Source: Auanema rhodensis (Eukaryota > Nematoda > Chromadorea > Rhabditida > Rhabditidae). Taken from it: a DNA stretch of 64,000 nucleotides. Positions 24,901 to 37,908 of the stretch are shown here, piece by piece. Position 1 is the first letter of the stretch, and each line of letters opens with the position of its first letter. The DNA lies in the NCBI GenBank assembly GCA_964057225.1, contig OZ059895.1:2170001-2234000 (forward strand). Reading direction: 5' to 3'. Below the pieces are notes generated by a model. It was not told the DNA's origin, made no database searches, and saw only the letters and a list, made by a program, of their open reading frames with translations. The translations under genes were made by a program, and so were the position numbers.

Positions 24901-27900
24901 CAACATACACTAATGCATCATTTTTCAAACGATCATAACTAATTTTTGTATTAAGCGTTTCTCAATGTAGTATAGTGCATTCGATGCGGATTTTTAAGCT
25001 GCGTCGATCTGTGTTATCAGATTTGCGCTAGCTTAAAAATGCACCGAGATATCAACTGATATAAGTTCACACTTATATCCTCGATTTTCACCCTGAAGAA
25101 TTAATTTTTTCGTTGAATAACATTGTCCATCGTCTTTGCCTTGAAAAATGGAATCTAAAAACATCTACTTTTTGCTAAATTATTTTGAAATTTTTCGAAA
25201 AAATTTTTGTCAAAATGTTTTTGGAAGCAATGTTGAGTGTACGTGGAAACTCAACATACACTAATGCATCATTTTTCAAACGATTATAACTAATTTTTGT
25301 ATTAAGATTTTCTCAATGTAGTATAGTGCATTCGATGCGGATTTTTAAGCTGCGTCGATCTGTGTTATCAGATTTGCGCTAGCTTAAAAATGCACCGAGA
25401 TATCAACTGATATAAGTTCACACTTATATCCTCGATTTTCACCCTGAAGAATTAATTTTTTCGTTGAATAACATCGTCCATCGTCTTTGCCTTGAAAAAT
25501 GGAATCTAAAAACATCTACTTTTTGCTAAATTATTTTGAAATTTTTCGAAAAAATTTTTGTCAAAATGTTTTTGGAAGCAATGTTGAGTGTACATGGAAA
25601 CTCAACATACACTAATGCATCATTTTTCAAACGATCATAACTAATTTTTGTATTAAGCTTTTCTCAATGTAGTATAGTGCATTCGATGCGGATTTTTTAG
25701 CTGCGTCGATCTGTGTTATCAGATTTGCGCTAGCTTAAAAATGCACCGAGATATCAACTGATATAAGTTCACACTTATATCCTCGATTTTCACCCTGAAG
25801 AATTAATTTTTTCGTTGAATAACATCGTCCATCGTCTTTGCCTTGAAAAATGGAATCTAAAAACATCTACTTTTTGCTAAATTATTTTGAAATTTTTCGA
25901 AAAAATTTTTGTCAAAATGTTTTTGGAAGCAATGTTGAGTGTACATGGAAACTCAACATACACTAATGCATCATTTTTCAAACGATCATAACTAATTTTT
26001 GTATTAAGCTTTTCTCAATGTAGTATAGTGCATTCGATGCGGATTTTTAAGCTGCGTCGATCTGTGTTATCAGATTTGCGCTAGCTTAAAAATGCACCGA
26101 GATATCAACTGATATAAGTTCACACTTATATCCTCGATTTTCACCCTGAAGAATTAATTTTTTCGTTGAATAACATCGTCCATCGTCTTTGCCTTGAAAA
26201 ATGGAATCTAAAAACATCTACTTTTTGCGAAATTATTTTGAAATTTTTCGAAAAAATTTTTGTCAAAATGTTTTTGGAAGCAATGTTGAGTGTACATGGA
26301 AACTCAACATACACTAATGCATCATTTTTCAAACGATCATAACTAATTTTTGTATTAAGCTTTTCTCAATGTAGTATAGTGCATTCGATGCGGATTTTTA
26401 AGCTGCGTCGATCTGTGTTATCAGATTTGCGCTAGCTTAAAAATGCACCGAGATATCAACTGATATAAGTTCACACTTATATCCTCGATTTTCACCCTGA
26501 AGAATTAATTTTTTCGTTGAATAACATCGTCCATCGTCTTTGCCTTGAAAAACGGAATCTAAAAACATCTACTTTTTGCTAAATTATTTTGAAATTTTTC
26601 GAAAAAATTTTTGTCAAAATGTTTTTGGAAGCAATGTTGAGTGTACATGGAAACTCAACATACACTAATGCATCATTTTTCAAACGATCATAACTAATTT
26701 TTGTATTAAGCGTTTCTCAATGTAGTATAGTGCATTCGATGCGGATTTTTAAGCTGCGTCGATCTGTGTTATCAGATTTGCGCTAGCTTAAAAATGCACC
26801 GAGATATCAACTGATATAAGTTCACACTTATATCCTCGATTTTCACCCTGAAGAATTAATTTTTTCGTTGAATAACATCGTCCATCGTCTTTGCCTTGAA
26901 AAATGGAATCTAAAAACATCTACTTTTTGCTAAATTATTTTGAAATTTTTCGAAAAAATTTTTGTCAAAATGTTTTTGGAAGCAATGTTGAGTGTACATG
27001 GAAACTCAACATACACTAATGCATCATTTTTCAAACGATTATAACTAATTTTTGTATTAAGCTTTTCTCAATGTAGTATAGTGCATTCGATGCGGATTTT
27101 TAAGCTGCGTCGATCTGTGTTATCAGATTTGCGCTAGCTTAAAAATGCACCGAGATATCAACTGATATAAGTTCACACTTATATTCTCGATTTTCACCCT
27201 GAAGAATTAATTTTTTCGTTGAATAACATTGTCCATCGTCTTTGCCTTGAAAAATGGAATCTAAAAACATCTACTTTTTGCTAAATTATTTTGAAATTTT
27301 TCGAAAAAATTTTTGTCAAAATGTTTTTGGAAGCAATGTTGAGTGTACGTGGAAACTCAACATACACTAATGCATCATTTTTCAAACGATCATAACTAAT
27401 TTTTGTATTAAGCTTTTCTCAATGTAGTATAGTGCATTCGATGCGGATTTTTAAGCTGCGTCGATCTGTGTTATCAGATTTGCGCTAGCTTAAAAATGCA
27501 CCGAGATATCAACTGATATAAGTTCACACTTATATCCTCGATTTTCACCCTGAAGAATTAATTTTTTCGTTGAATAACATTGTCCATCTTCTTTGCCACA
27601 AAAAATGGAATCTAAAAACATCTACTTTTTGCTAAATTATTTTGAAATTTTTCGAAAAAATTTTTGTCAAAATGTTTTTGGAAGCAATGTTGAGTGTACA
27701 TGGAAACTCAACATACACTAATGCATCATTTTTCAAACGATCATAACTAATTTTTGTATTAAGCGTTTCTCAATGTAGTATAGTGCATTCGATGCGGATT
27801 TTTAAGCTGCGTCGATCTGTGTTATCAGATTTGCGCTAGCTTAAAAATGCACCGAGATATCAACTGATATAAGTTCACACTTATATCCTCGATTTTCACC

Positions 27901-28431
27901 CTGAAGAATTAATTTTTTCGTTGAATAACATCGTCCATCGTCTTTGCCTTGAAAAATGGAATCTAAAAACATCTACTTTTTGCTAAATTATTTTGAAATT
28001 TTTCGAAAAAATTTTTGTCAAAATGTTTTTGGAAGCAATGTTGAGTGTACATGGAAACTCAACATACACTAATGCATCATTTTTCAAACGATCATAACTA
28101 ATTTTTGTATTAAGCTTTTCTCAATGTAGTATAGTGCATTCGATGCGGATTTTTTAGCTGCGTCGATCTGTGTTATCAGATTTGCGCTAGCTTAAAAATG
28201 CACCGAGATATCAACTGATATAAGTTCACACTTATATCCTCGATTTTCACCCTGAAGAATTAATTTTTTCGTTGAATAACATTGTCCATCGTCTTTGCCT
28301 TGAAAAATGGAATCTAAAAACATCTATTTTTTGCTAAATTGTTTCGAAATTTTTCGAAAAAATTTTTGTCAAAATGTTTTTGGAAGCAATGTTGAGTGTA
28401 CATGGAAACTCAACATACACTAATGCATCAT
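18955..28431 (+). repeat. 27-monomer HOR (9,477 bp), copy 1
   Basis: All 27 monomers are matched in order by 28,432-37,908. Tell-tale sites include T13+A35+T158 at 20,008, the T211 plus ACA220-222 monomers at 20,359, 21,061 and 27,379, the C228+GTTTC combination at 23,869, and G255 at 25,975. I found no difference between the copies at any diagnostic site. Homology continues past the nominal ends: about 18,679-28,817 corresponds to 28,156-38,294. Inside the unit the pair at 20,710-21,411 is followed by a near copy at 21,412 onward, a nested two-monomer (702 bp) duplication. Confidence 0.9.
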
Positions 28432-31400
28432 TTTTCAAACGATCATAACTAATTTTTGTATTAAGCTTTTCTCAATGTAGTATAGTGCATTCGATGCGGA
28501 TTTTTAAGCTGCGTCGATCTGTGTTATCAGATTTGCGCTAGCTTAAAAATGCACCGAGATATCAACTGATATAAGTTCACACTTATATCCTCGATTTTCA
28601 CCCTGAAGAATTAATTTTTTCGTTGAATAACATCGTCCATCGTCTTTGCCTTGAAAAATGGAATCTAAAAACATCTACTTTTTGCTAAATTATTTTGAAA
28701 TTTTTCGAAAAAATTTTTGTCAAAATGTTTTTGGAAGCAATGTTGAGTGTACGTGGAAACTCAACATACACTAATGCATCATTTTTCAAACGATCATAAC
28801 TAATTTTTGTATTAAGCGTTTCTCAATGTAGTATAGTGCATTCGATGCGGATTTTTAAGCTGCGTCGATCTGTGTTATCAGATTTGCGCTAGCTTAAAAA
28901 TGCACCGAGATATCAACTGATATAAGTTCACACTTATATCCTCGATTTTCACCCTGAAGAATTAATTTTTTCGTTGAATAACATCGTCCATCGTCTTTGC
29001 CTTGAAAAACGGAATCTAAAAACATCTACTTTTTGCTAAATTATTTTGAAATTTTTCGAAAAAATTTTTGTCAAAATGTTTTTGGAAGCAATGTTGAGTG
29101 TACATGGAAACTCAACATACACTAATGCATCATTTTTCAAACGATCATAACTAATTTTTGTATTAAGCGTTTCTCAATGTAGTATAGTGCATTCGATGCG
29201 GATTTTTAAGCTGCGTCGATCTGTGTTATCAGATTTGCGCTAGCTTAAAAATGCACCGAGATATCAACTGATATAAGTTCACACTTATATCCTCGATTTT
29301 CACCCTGAAGAATTAATTTTTTCGTTGAATAACATTGTCCATCGTCTTTGCCTTGAAAAATGGAATCTAAAAACATCTACTTTTTGCTAAATTATTTTGA
29401 AATTTTTCGAAAAAATTTTTGTCAAAATGTTTTTGGAAGCAATGTTGAGTGTACGTGGAAACTCAACATACACTAATGCATCATTTTTCAAACGATTATA
29501 ACTAATTTTTGTATTAAGATTTTCTCAATGTAGTATAGTGCATTCGATGCGGATTTTTAAGCTGCGTCGATCTGTGTTATCAGATTTGCGCTAGCTTAAA
29601 AATGCACCGAGATATCAACTGATATAAGTTCACACTTATATTCTCGATTTTCACCCTGAAGAATTAATTTTTTCGTTGAATAACATTGTCCATCGTCTTT
29701 GCCTTGAAAAATGGAATCTAAAAACATCTACTTTTTGCTAAATTATTTTGAAATTTTTCGAAAAAATTTTTGTCAAAATGTTTTTGGAAGCAATGTTGAG
29801 TGTACGTGGAAACTCAACATACACTAATGCATCATTTTTCAAACGATCATAACTAATTTTTGTATTAAGCTTTTCTCAATGTAGTATAGTGCATTCGATG
29901 CGGATTTTTAAGCTGCGTCGATCTGTGTTATCAGATTTGCGCTAGCTTAAAAATGCACCGAGATATCAACTGATATAAGTTCACACTTATATCCTCGATT
30001 TTCACCCTGAAGAATTAATTTTTTCGTTGAATAACATTGTCCATCTTCTTTGCCACAAAAAATGGAATCTAAAAACATCTACTTTTTGCTAAATTATTTT
30101 GAAATTTTTCGAAAAAATTTTTGTCAAAATGTTTTTGGAAGCAATGTTGAGTGTACATGGAAACTCAACATACACTAATGCATCATTTTTCAAACGATCA
30201 TAACTAATTTTTGTATTAAGCGTTTCTCAATGTAGTATAGTGCATTCGATGCGGATTTTTAAGCTGCGTCGATCTGTGTTATCAGATTTGCGCTAGCTTA
30301 AAAATGCACCGAGATATCAACTGATATAAGTTCACACTTATATCCTCGATTTTCACCCTGAAGAATTAATTTTTTCGTTGAATAACATCGTCCATCGTCT
30401 TTGCCTTGAAAAATGGAATCTAAAAACATCTACTTTTTGCTAAATTATTTTGAAATTTTTCGAAAAAATTTTTGTCAAAATGTTTTTGGAAGCAATGTTG
30501 AGTGTACATGGAAACTCAACATACACTAATGCATCATTTTTCAAACGATCATAACTAATTTTTGTATTAAGCTTTTCTCAATGTAGTATAGTGCATTCGA
30601 TGCGGATTTTTTAGCTGCGTCGATCTGTGTTATCAGATTTGCGCTAGCTTAAAAATGCACCGAGATATCAACTGATATAAGTTCACACTTATATCCTCGA
30701 TTTTCACCCTGAAGAATTAATTTTTTCGTTGAATAACATTGTCCATCTTCTTTGCCACAAAAAATGGAATCTAAAAACATCTACTTTTTGCTAAATTATT
30801 TTGAAATTTTTCGAAAAAATTTTTGTCAAAATGTTTTTGGAAGCAATGTTGAGTGTACATGGAAACTCAACATACACTAATGCATCATTTTTCAAACGAT
30901 CATAACTAATTTTTGTATTAAGCGTTTCTCAATGTAGTATAGTGCATTCGATGCGGATTTTTAAGCTGCGTCGATCTGTGTTATCAGATTTGCGCTAGCT
31001 TAAAAATGCACCGAGATATCAACTGATATAAGTTCACACTTATATCCTCGATTTTCACCCTGAAGAATTAATTTTTTCGTTGAATAACATCGTCCATCGT
31101 CTTTGCCTTGAAAAATGGAATCTAAAAACATCTACTTTTTGCTAAATTATTTTGAAATTTTTCGAAAAAATTTTTGTCAAAATGTTTTTGGAAGCAATGT
31201 TGAGTGTACATGGAAACTCAACATACACTAATGCATCATTTTTCAAACGATCATAACTAATTTTTGTATTAAGCTTTTCTCAATGTAGTATAGTGCATTC
31301 GATGCGGATTTTTTAGCTGCGTCGATCTGTGTTATCAGATTTGCGCTAGCTTAAAAATGCACCGAGATATCAACTGATATAAGTTCACACTTATATCCTC

Positions 31401-34400
31401 GATTTTCACCCTGAAGAATTAATTTTTTCGTTGAATAACATTGTCCATCGTCTTTGCCTTGAAAAATGGAATCTAAAAACATCTATTTTTTGCTAAATTG
31501 TTTCGAAATTTTTCGAAAAAATTTTTGTCAAAATGTTTTTGGAAGCAATGTTGAGTGTACATGGAAACTCAACATACACTAATGCATCATTTTTCAAACG
31601 ATCATAACTAATTTTTGTATTAAGCTTTTCTCAATGTAGTATAGTGCATTCGATGCGGATTTTTAAGCTGCGTCGATCTGTGTTATCAGATTTGCGCTAG
31701 CTTAAAAATGCACCGAGATATCAACTGATATAAGTTTACACTTATATCCTCGATTTTCACCCTGAAGAATTAATTTTTTCGTTGAATAACATCGTCCATC
31801 GTCTTTGCCTTGAAAAACGGAATCTAAAAACATCTACTTTTTGCTAAATTATTTTGAAATTTTTCGAAAAAATTTTTGTCAAAATGTTTTTGGAAGCAAT
31901 GTTGAGTGTACATGGAAACTCAACATACACTAATGCATCATTTTTCAAACGATCATAACTAATTTTTGTATTAAGCGTTTCTCAATGTAGTATAGTGCAT
32001 TCGATGCGGATTTTTAAGCTGCGTCGATCTGTGTTATCAGATTTGCGCTAGCTTAAAAATGCACCGAGATATCAACTGATATAAGTTCACACTTATATCC
32101 TCGATTTTCACCCTGAAGAATTAATTTTTTCGTTGAATAACATCGTCCATCGTCTTTGCCTTGAAAAACGGAATCTAAAAACATCTACTTTTTGCTAAAT
32201 TATTTTGAAATTTTTCGAAAAAATTTTTGTCAAAATGTTTTTGGAAGCAATGTTGAGTGTACATGGAAACTCAACATACACTAATGCATCATTTTTCAAA
32301 CGATCATAACTAATTTTTGTATTAAGCGTTTCTCAATGTAGTATAGTGCATTCGATGCGGATTTTTAAGCTGCGTCGATCTGTGTTATCAGATTTGCGCT
32401 AGCTTAAAAATGCACCGAGATATCAACTGATATAAGTTCACACTTATATCCTCGATTTTCACCCTGAAGAATTAATTTTTTCGTTGAATAACATTGTCCA
32501 TCGTCTTTGCCTTGAAAAATGGAATCTAAAAACATCTACTTTTTGCTAAATTATTTTGAAATTTTTCGAAAAAATTTTTGTCAAAATGTTTTTGGAAGCA
32601 ATGTTGAGTGTACGTGGAAACTCAACATACACTAATGCATCATTTTTCAAACGATTATAACTAATTTTTGTATTAAGATTTTCTCAATGTAGTATAGTGC
32701 ATTCGATGCGGATTTTTAAGCTGCGTCGATCTGTGTTATCAGATTTGCGCTAGCTTAAAAATGCACCGAGATATCAACTGATATAAGTTCACACTTATAT
32801 CCTCGATTTTCACCCTGAAGAATTAATTTTTTCGTTGAATAACATCGTCCATCGTCTTTGCCTTGAAAAATGGAATCTAAAAACATCTACTTTTTGCTAA
32901 ATTATTTTGAAATTTTTCGAAAAAATTTTTGTCAAAATGTTTTTGGAAGCAATGTTGAGTGTACATGGAAACTCAACATACACTAATGCATCATTTTTCA
33001 AACGATCATAACTAATTTTTGTATTAAGCGTTTCTCAATGTAGTATAGTGCATTCGATGCGGATTTTTAAGCTGCGTCGATCTGTGTTATCAGATTTGCG
33101 CTAGCTTAAAAATGCACCGAGATATCAACTGATATAAGTTTACACTTATATCCTCGATTTTCACCCTGAAGAATTAATTTTTTCGTTGAATAACATCGTC
33201 CATCGTCTTTGCCTTGAAAAACGGAATCTAAAAACATCTACTTTTTGCTAAATTATTTTGAAATTTTTCGAAAAAATTTTTGTCAAAATGTTTTTGGAAG
33301 CAATGTTGAGTGTACATGGAAACTCAACATACACTAATGCATCATTTTTCAAACGATCATAACTAATTTTTGTATTAAGCGTTTCTCAATGTAGTATAGT
33401 GCATTCGATGCGGATTTTTAAGCTGCGTCGATCTGTGTTATCAGATTTGCGCTAGCTTAAAAATGCACCGAGATATCAACTGATATAAGTTCACACTTAT
33501 ATCCTCGATTTTCACCCTGAAGAATTAATTTTTTCGTTGAATAACATTGTCCATCGTCTTTGCCTTGAAAAACGGAATCTAAAAACATCTACTTTTTGCT
33601 AAATTGTTTCGAAATTTTTCGAAAAAATTTTTGTCAAAATGTTTTTGGAAGCAATGTTGAGTGTACATGGAAACTCAACATACACTAATGCATCATTTTT
33701 CAAACGATCATAACTAATTTTTGTATTAAGCTTTTCTCAATGTAGTATAGTGCATTCGATGCGGATTTTTAAGCTGCGTCGATCTGTGTTATCAGATTTG
33801 CGCTAGCTTAAAAATGCACCGAGATATCAACTGATATAAGTTCACACTTATATCCTCGATTTTCACCCTGAAGAATTAATTTTTTCGTTGAATAACATCG
33901 TCCATCGTCTTTGCCTTGAAAAACGGAATCTAAAAACATCTACTTTTTGCTAAATTATTTTGAAATTTTTCGAAAAAATTTTTGTCAAAATGTTTTTGGA
34001 AGCAATGTTGAGTGTACATGGAAACTCAACATACACTAATGCATCATTTTTCAAACGATCATAACTAATTTTTGTATTAAGCGTTTCTCAATGTAGTATA
34101 GTGCATTCGATGCGGATTTTTAAGCTGCGTCGATCTGTGTTATCAGATTTGCGCTAGCTTAAAAATGCACCGAGATATCAACTGATATAAGTTTACACTT
34201 ATATCCTCGATTTTCACCCTGAAGAATTAATTTTTTCGTTGAATAACATCGTCCATCGTCTTTGCCTTGAAAAACGGAATCTAAAAACATCTACTTTTTG
34301 CTAAATTATTTTGAAATTTTTCGAAAAAATTTTTGTCAAAATGTTTTTGGAAGCAATGTTGAGTGTACATGGAAACTCAACATACACTAATGCATCATTT

Positions 34401-37400
34401 TTCAAACGATCATAACTAATTTTTGTATTAAGCGTTTCTCAATGTAGTATAGTGCATTCGATGCGGATTTTTAAGCTGCGTCGATCTGTGTTATCAGATT
34501 TGCGCTAGCTTAAAAATGCACCGAGATATCAACTGATATAAGTTCACACTTATATCCTCGATTTTCACCCTGAAGAATTAATTTTTTCGTTGAATAACAT
34601 TGTCCATCGTCTTTGCCTTGAAAAATGGAATCTAAAAACATCTACTTTTTGCTAAATTATTTTGAAATTTTTCGAAAAAATTTTTGTCAAAATGTTTTTG
34701 GAAGCAATGTTGAGTGTACGTGGAAACTCAACATACACTAATGCATCATTTTTCAAACGATTATAACTAATTTTTGTATTAAGATTTTCTCAATGTAGTA
34801 TAGTGCATTCGATGCGGATTTTTAAGCTGCGTCGATCTGTGTTATCAGATTTGCGCTAGCTTAAAAATGCACCGAGATATCAACTGATATAAGTTCACAC
34901 TTATATCCTCGATTTTCACCCTGAAGAATTAATTTTTTCGTTGAATAACATCGTCCATCGTCTTTGCCTTGAAAAATGGAATCTAAAAACATCTACTTTT
35001 TGCTAAATTATTTTGAAATTTTTCGAAAAAATTTTTGTCAAAATGTTTTTGGAAGCAATGTTGAGTGTACATGGAAACTCAACATACACTAATGCATCAT
35101 TTTTCAAACGATCATAACTAATTTTTGTATTAAGCTTTTCTCAATGTAGTATAGTGCATTCGATGCGGATTTTTTAGCTGCGTCGATCTGTGTTATCAGA
35201 TTTGCGCTAGCTTAAAAATGCACCGAGATATCAACTGATATAAGTTCACACTTATATCCTCGATTTTCACCCTGAAGAATTAATTTTTTCGTTGAATAAC
35301 ATCGTCCATCGTCTTTGCCTTGAAAAATGGAATCTAAAAACATCTACTTTTTGCTAAATTATTTTGAAATTTTTCGAAAAAATTTTTGTCAAAATGTTTT
35401 TGGAAGCAATGTTGAGTGTACATGGAAACTCAACATACACTAATGCATCATTTTTCAAACGATCATAACTAATTTTTGTATTAAGCTTTTCTCAATGTAG
35501 TATAGTGCATTCGATGCGGATTTTTAAGCTGCGTCGATCTGTGTTATCAGATTTGCGCTAGCTTAAAAATGCACCGAGATATCAACTGATATAAGTTCAC
35601 ACTTATATCCTCGATTTTCACCCTGAAGAATTAATTTTTTCGTTGAATAACATCGTCCATCGTCTTTGCCTTGAAAAATGGAATCTAAAAACATCTACTT
35701 TTTGCGAAATTATTTTGAAATTTTTCGAAAAAATTTTTGTCAAAATGTTTTTGGAAGCAATGTTGAGTGTACATGGAAACTCAACATACACTAATGCATC
35801 ATTTTTCAAACGATCATAACTAATTTTTGTATTAAGCTTTTCTCAATGTAGTATAGTGCATTCGATGCGGATTTTTAAGCTGCGTCGATCTGTGTTATCA
35901 GATTTGCGCTAGCTTAAAAATGCACCGAGATATCAACTGATATAAGTTCACACTTATATCCTCGATTTTCACCCTGAAGAATTAATTTTTTCGTTGAATA
36001 ACATCGTCCATCGTCTTTGCCTTGAAAAACGGAATCTAAAAACATCTACTTTTTGCTAAATTATTTTGAAATTTTTCGAAAAAATTTTTGTCAAAATGTT
36101 TTTGGAAGCAATGTTGAGTGTACATGGAAACTCAACATACACTAATGCATCATTTTTCAAACGATCATAACTAATTTTTGTATTAAGCGTTTCTCAATGT
36201 AGTATAGTGCATTCGATGCGGATTTTTAAGCTGCGTCGATCTGTGTTATCAGATTTGCGCTAGCTTAAAAATGCACCGAGATATCAACTGATATAAGTTC
36301 ACACTTATATCCTCGATTTTCACCCTGAAGAATTAATTTTTTCGTTGAATAACATCGTCCATCGTCTTTGCCTTGAAAAATGGAATCTAAAAACATCTAC
36401 TTTTTGCTAAATTATTTTGAAATTTTTCGAAAAAATTTTTGTCAAAATGTTTTTGGAAGCAATGTTGAGTGTACATGGAAACTCAACATACACTAATGCA
36501 TCATTTTTCAAACGATTATAACTAATTTTTGTATTAAGCTTTTCTCAATGTAGTATAGTGCATTCGATGCGGATTTTTAAGCTGCGTCGATCTGTGTTAT
36601 CAGATTTGCGCTAGCTTAAAAATGCACCGAGATATCAACTGATATAAGTTCACACTTATATTCTCGATTTTCACCCTGAAGAATTAATTTTTTCGTTGAA
36701 TAACATTGTCCATCGTCTTTGCCTTGAAAAATGGAATCTAAAAACATCTACTTTTTGCTAAATTATTTTGAAATTTTTCGAAAAAATTTTTGTCAAAATG
36801 TTTTTGGAAGCAATGTTGAGTGTACGTGGAAACTCAACATACACTAATGCATCATTTTTCAAACGATCATAACTAATTTTTGTATTAAGCTTTTCTCAAT
36901 GTAGTATAGTGCATTCGATGCGGATTTTTAAGCTGCGTCGATCTGTGTTATCAGATTTGCGCTAGCTTAAAAATGCACCGAGATATCAACTGATATAAGT
37001 TCACACTTATATCCTCGATTTTCACCCTGAAGAATTAATTTTTTCGTTGAATAACATTGTCCATCTTCTTTGCCACAAAAAATGGAATCTAAAAACATCT
37101 ACTTTTTGCTAAATTATTTTGAAATTTTTCGAAAAAATTTTTGTCAAAATGTTTTTGGAAGCAATGTTGAGTGTACATGGAAACTCAACATACACTAATG
37201 CATCATTTTTCAAACGATCATAACTAATTTTTGTATTAAGCGTTTCTCAATGTAGTATAGTGCATTCGATGCGGATTTTTAAGCTGCGTCGATCTGTGTT
37301 ATCAGATTTGCGCTAGCTTAAAAATGCACCGAGATATCAACTGATATAAGTTCACACTTATATCCTCGATTTTCACCCTGAAGAATTAATTTTTTCGTTG

Positions 37401-37908
37401 AATAACATCGTCCATCGTCTTTGCCTTGAAAAATGGAATCTAAAAACATCTACTTTTTGCTAAATTATTTTGAAATTTTTCGAAAAAATTTTTGTCAAAA
37501 TGTTTTTGGAAGCAATGTTGAGTGTACATGGAAACTCAACATACACTAATGCATCATTTTTCAAACGATCATAACTAATTTTTGTATTAAGCTTTTCTCA
37601 ATGTAGTATAGTGCATTCGATGCGGATTTTTTAGCTGCGTCGATCTGTGTTATCAGATTTGCGCTAGCTTAAAAATGCACCGAGATATCAACTGATATAA
37701 GTTCACACTTATATCCTCGATTTTCACCCTGAAGAATTAATTTTTTCGTTGAATAACATTGTCCATCGTCTTTGCCTTGAAAAATGGAATCTAAAAACAT
37801 CTATTTTTTGCTAAATTGTTTCGAAATTTTTCGAAAAAATTTTTGTCAAAATGTTTTTGGAAGCAATGTTGAGTGTACATGGAAACTCAACATACACTAA
37901 TGCATCAT
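28432..37908 (+). repeat. 27-monomer HOR (9,477 bp), copy 2
   Basis: This is the tandem copy of 18,955-28,431 with the same order of variants, including the nested two-monomer duplication at 30,187-31,590. The correspondence stops at position 36 of the monomer starting at 38,260 (T at 38,295 where the first copy has G at 28,818). Perfect agreement over more than 9 kb among monomers that differ from their neighbours implies a very recent duplication or an assembly artefact. Confidence 0.9.

Noticed and set aside
18955-37908. Segmental inversion between HOR blocks.
   Set aside because: All monomers face the same way; the duplicates are direct, not inverted.
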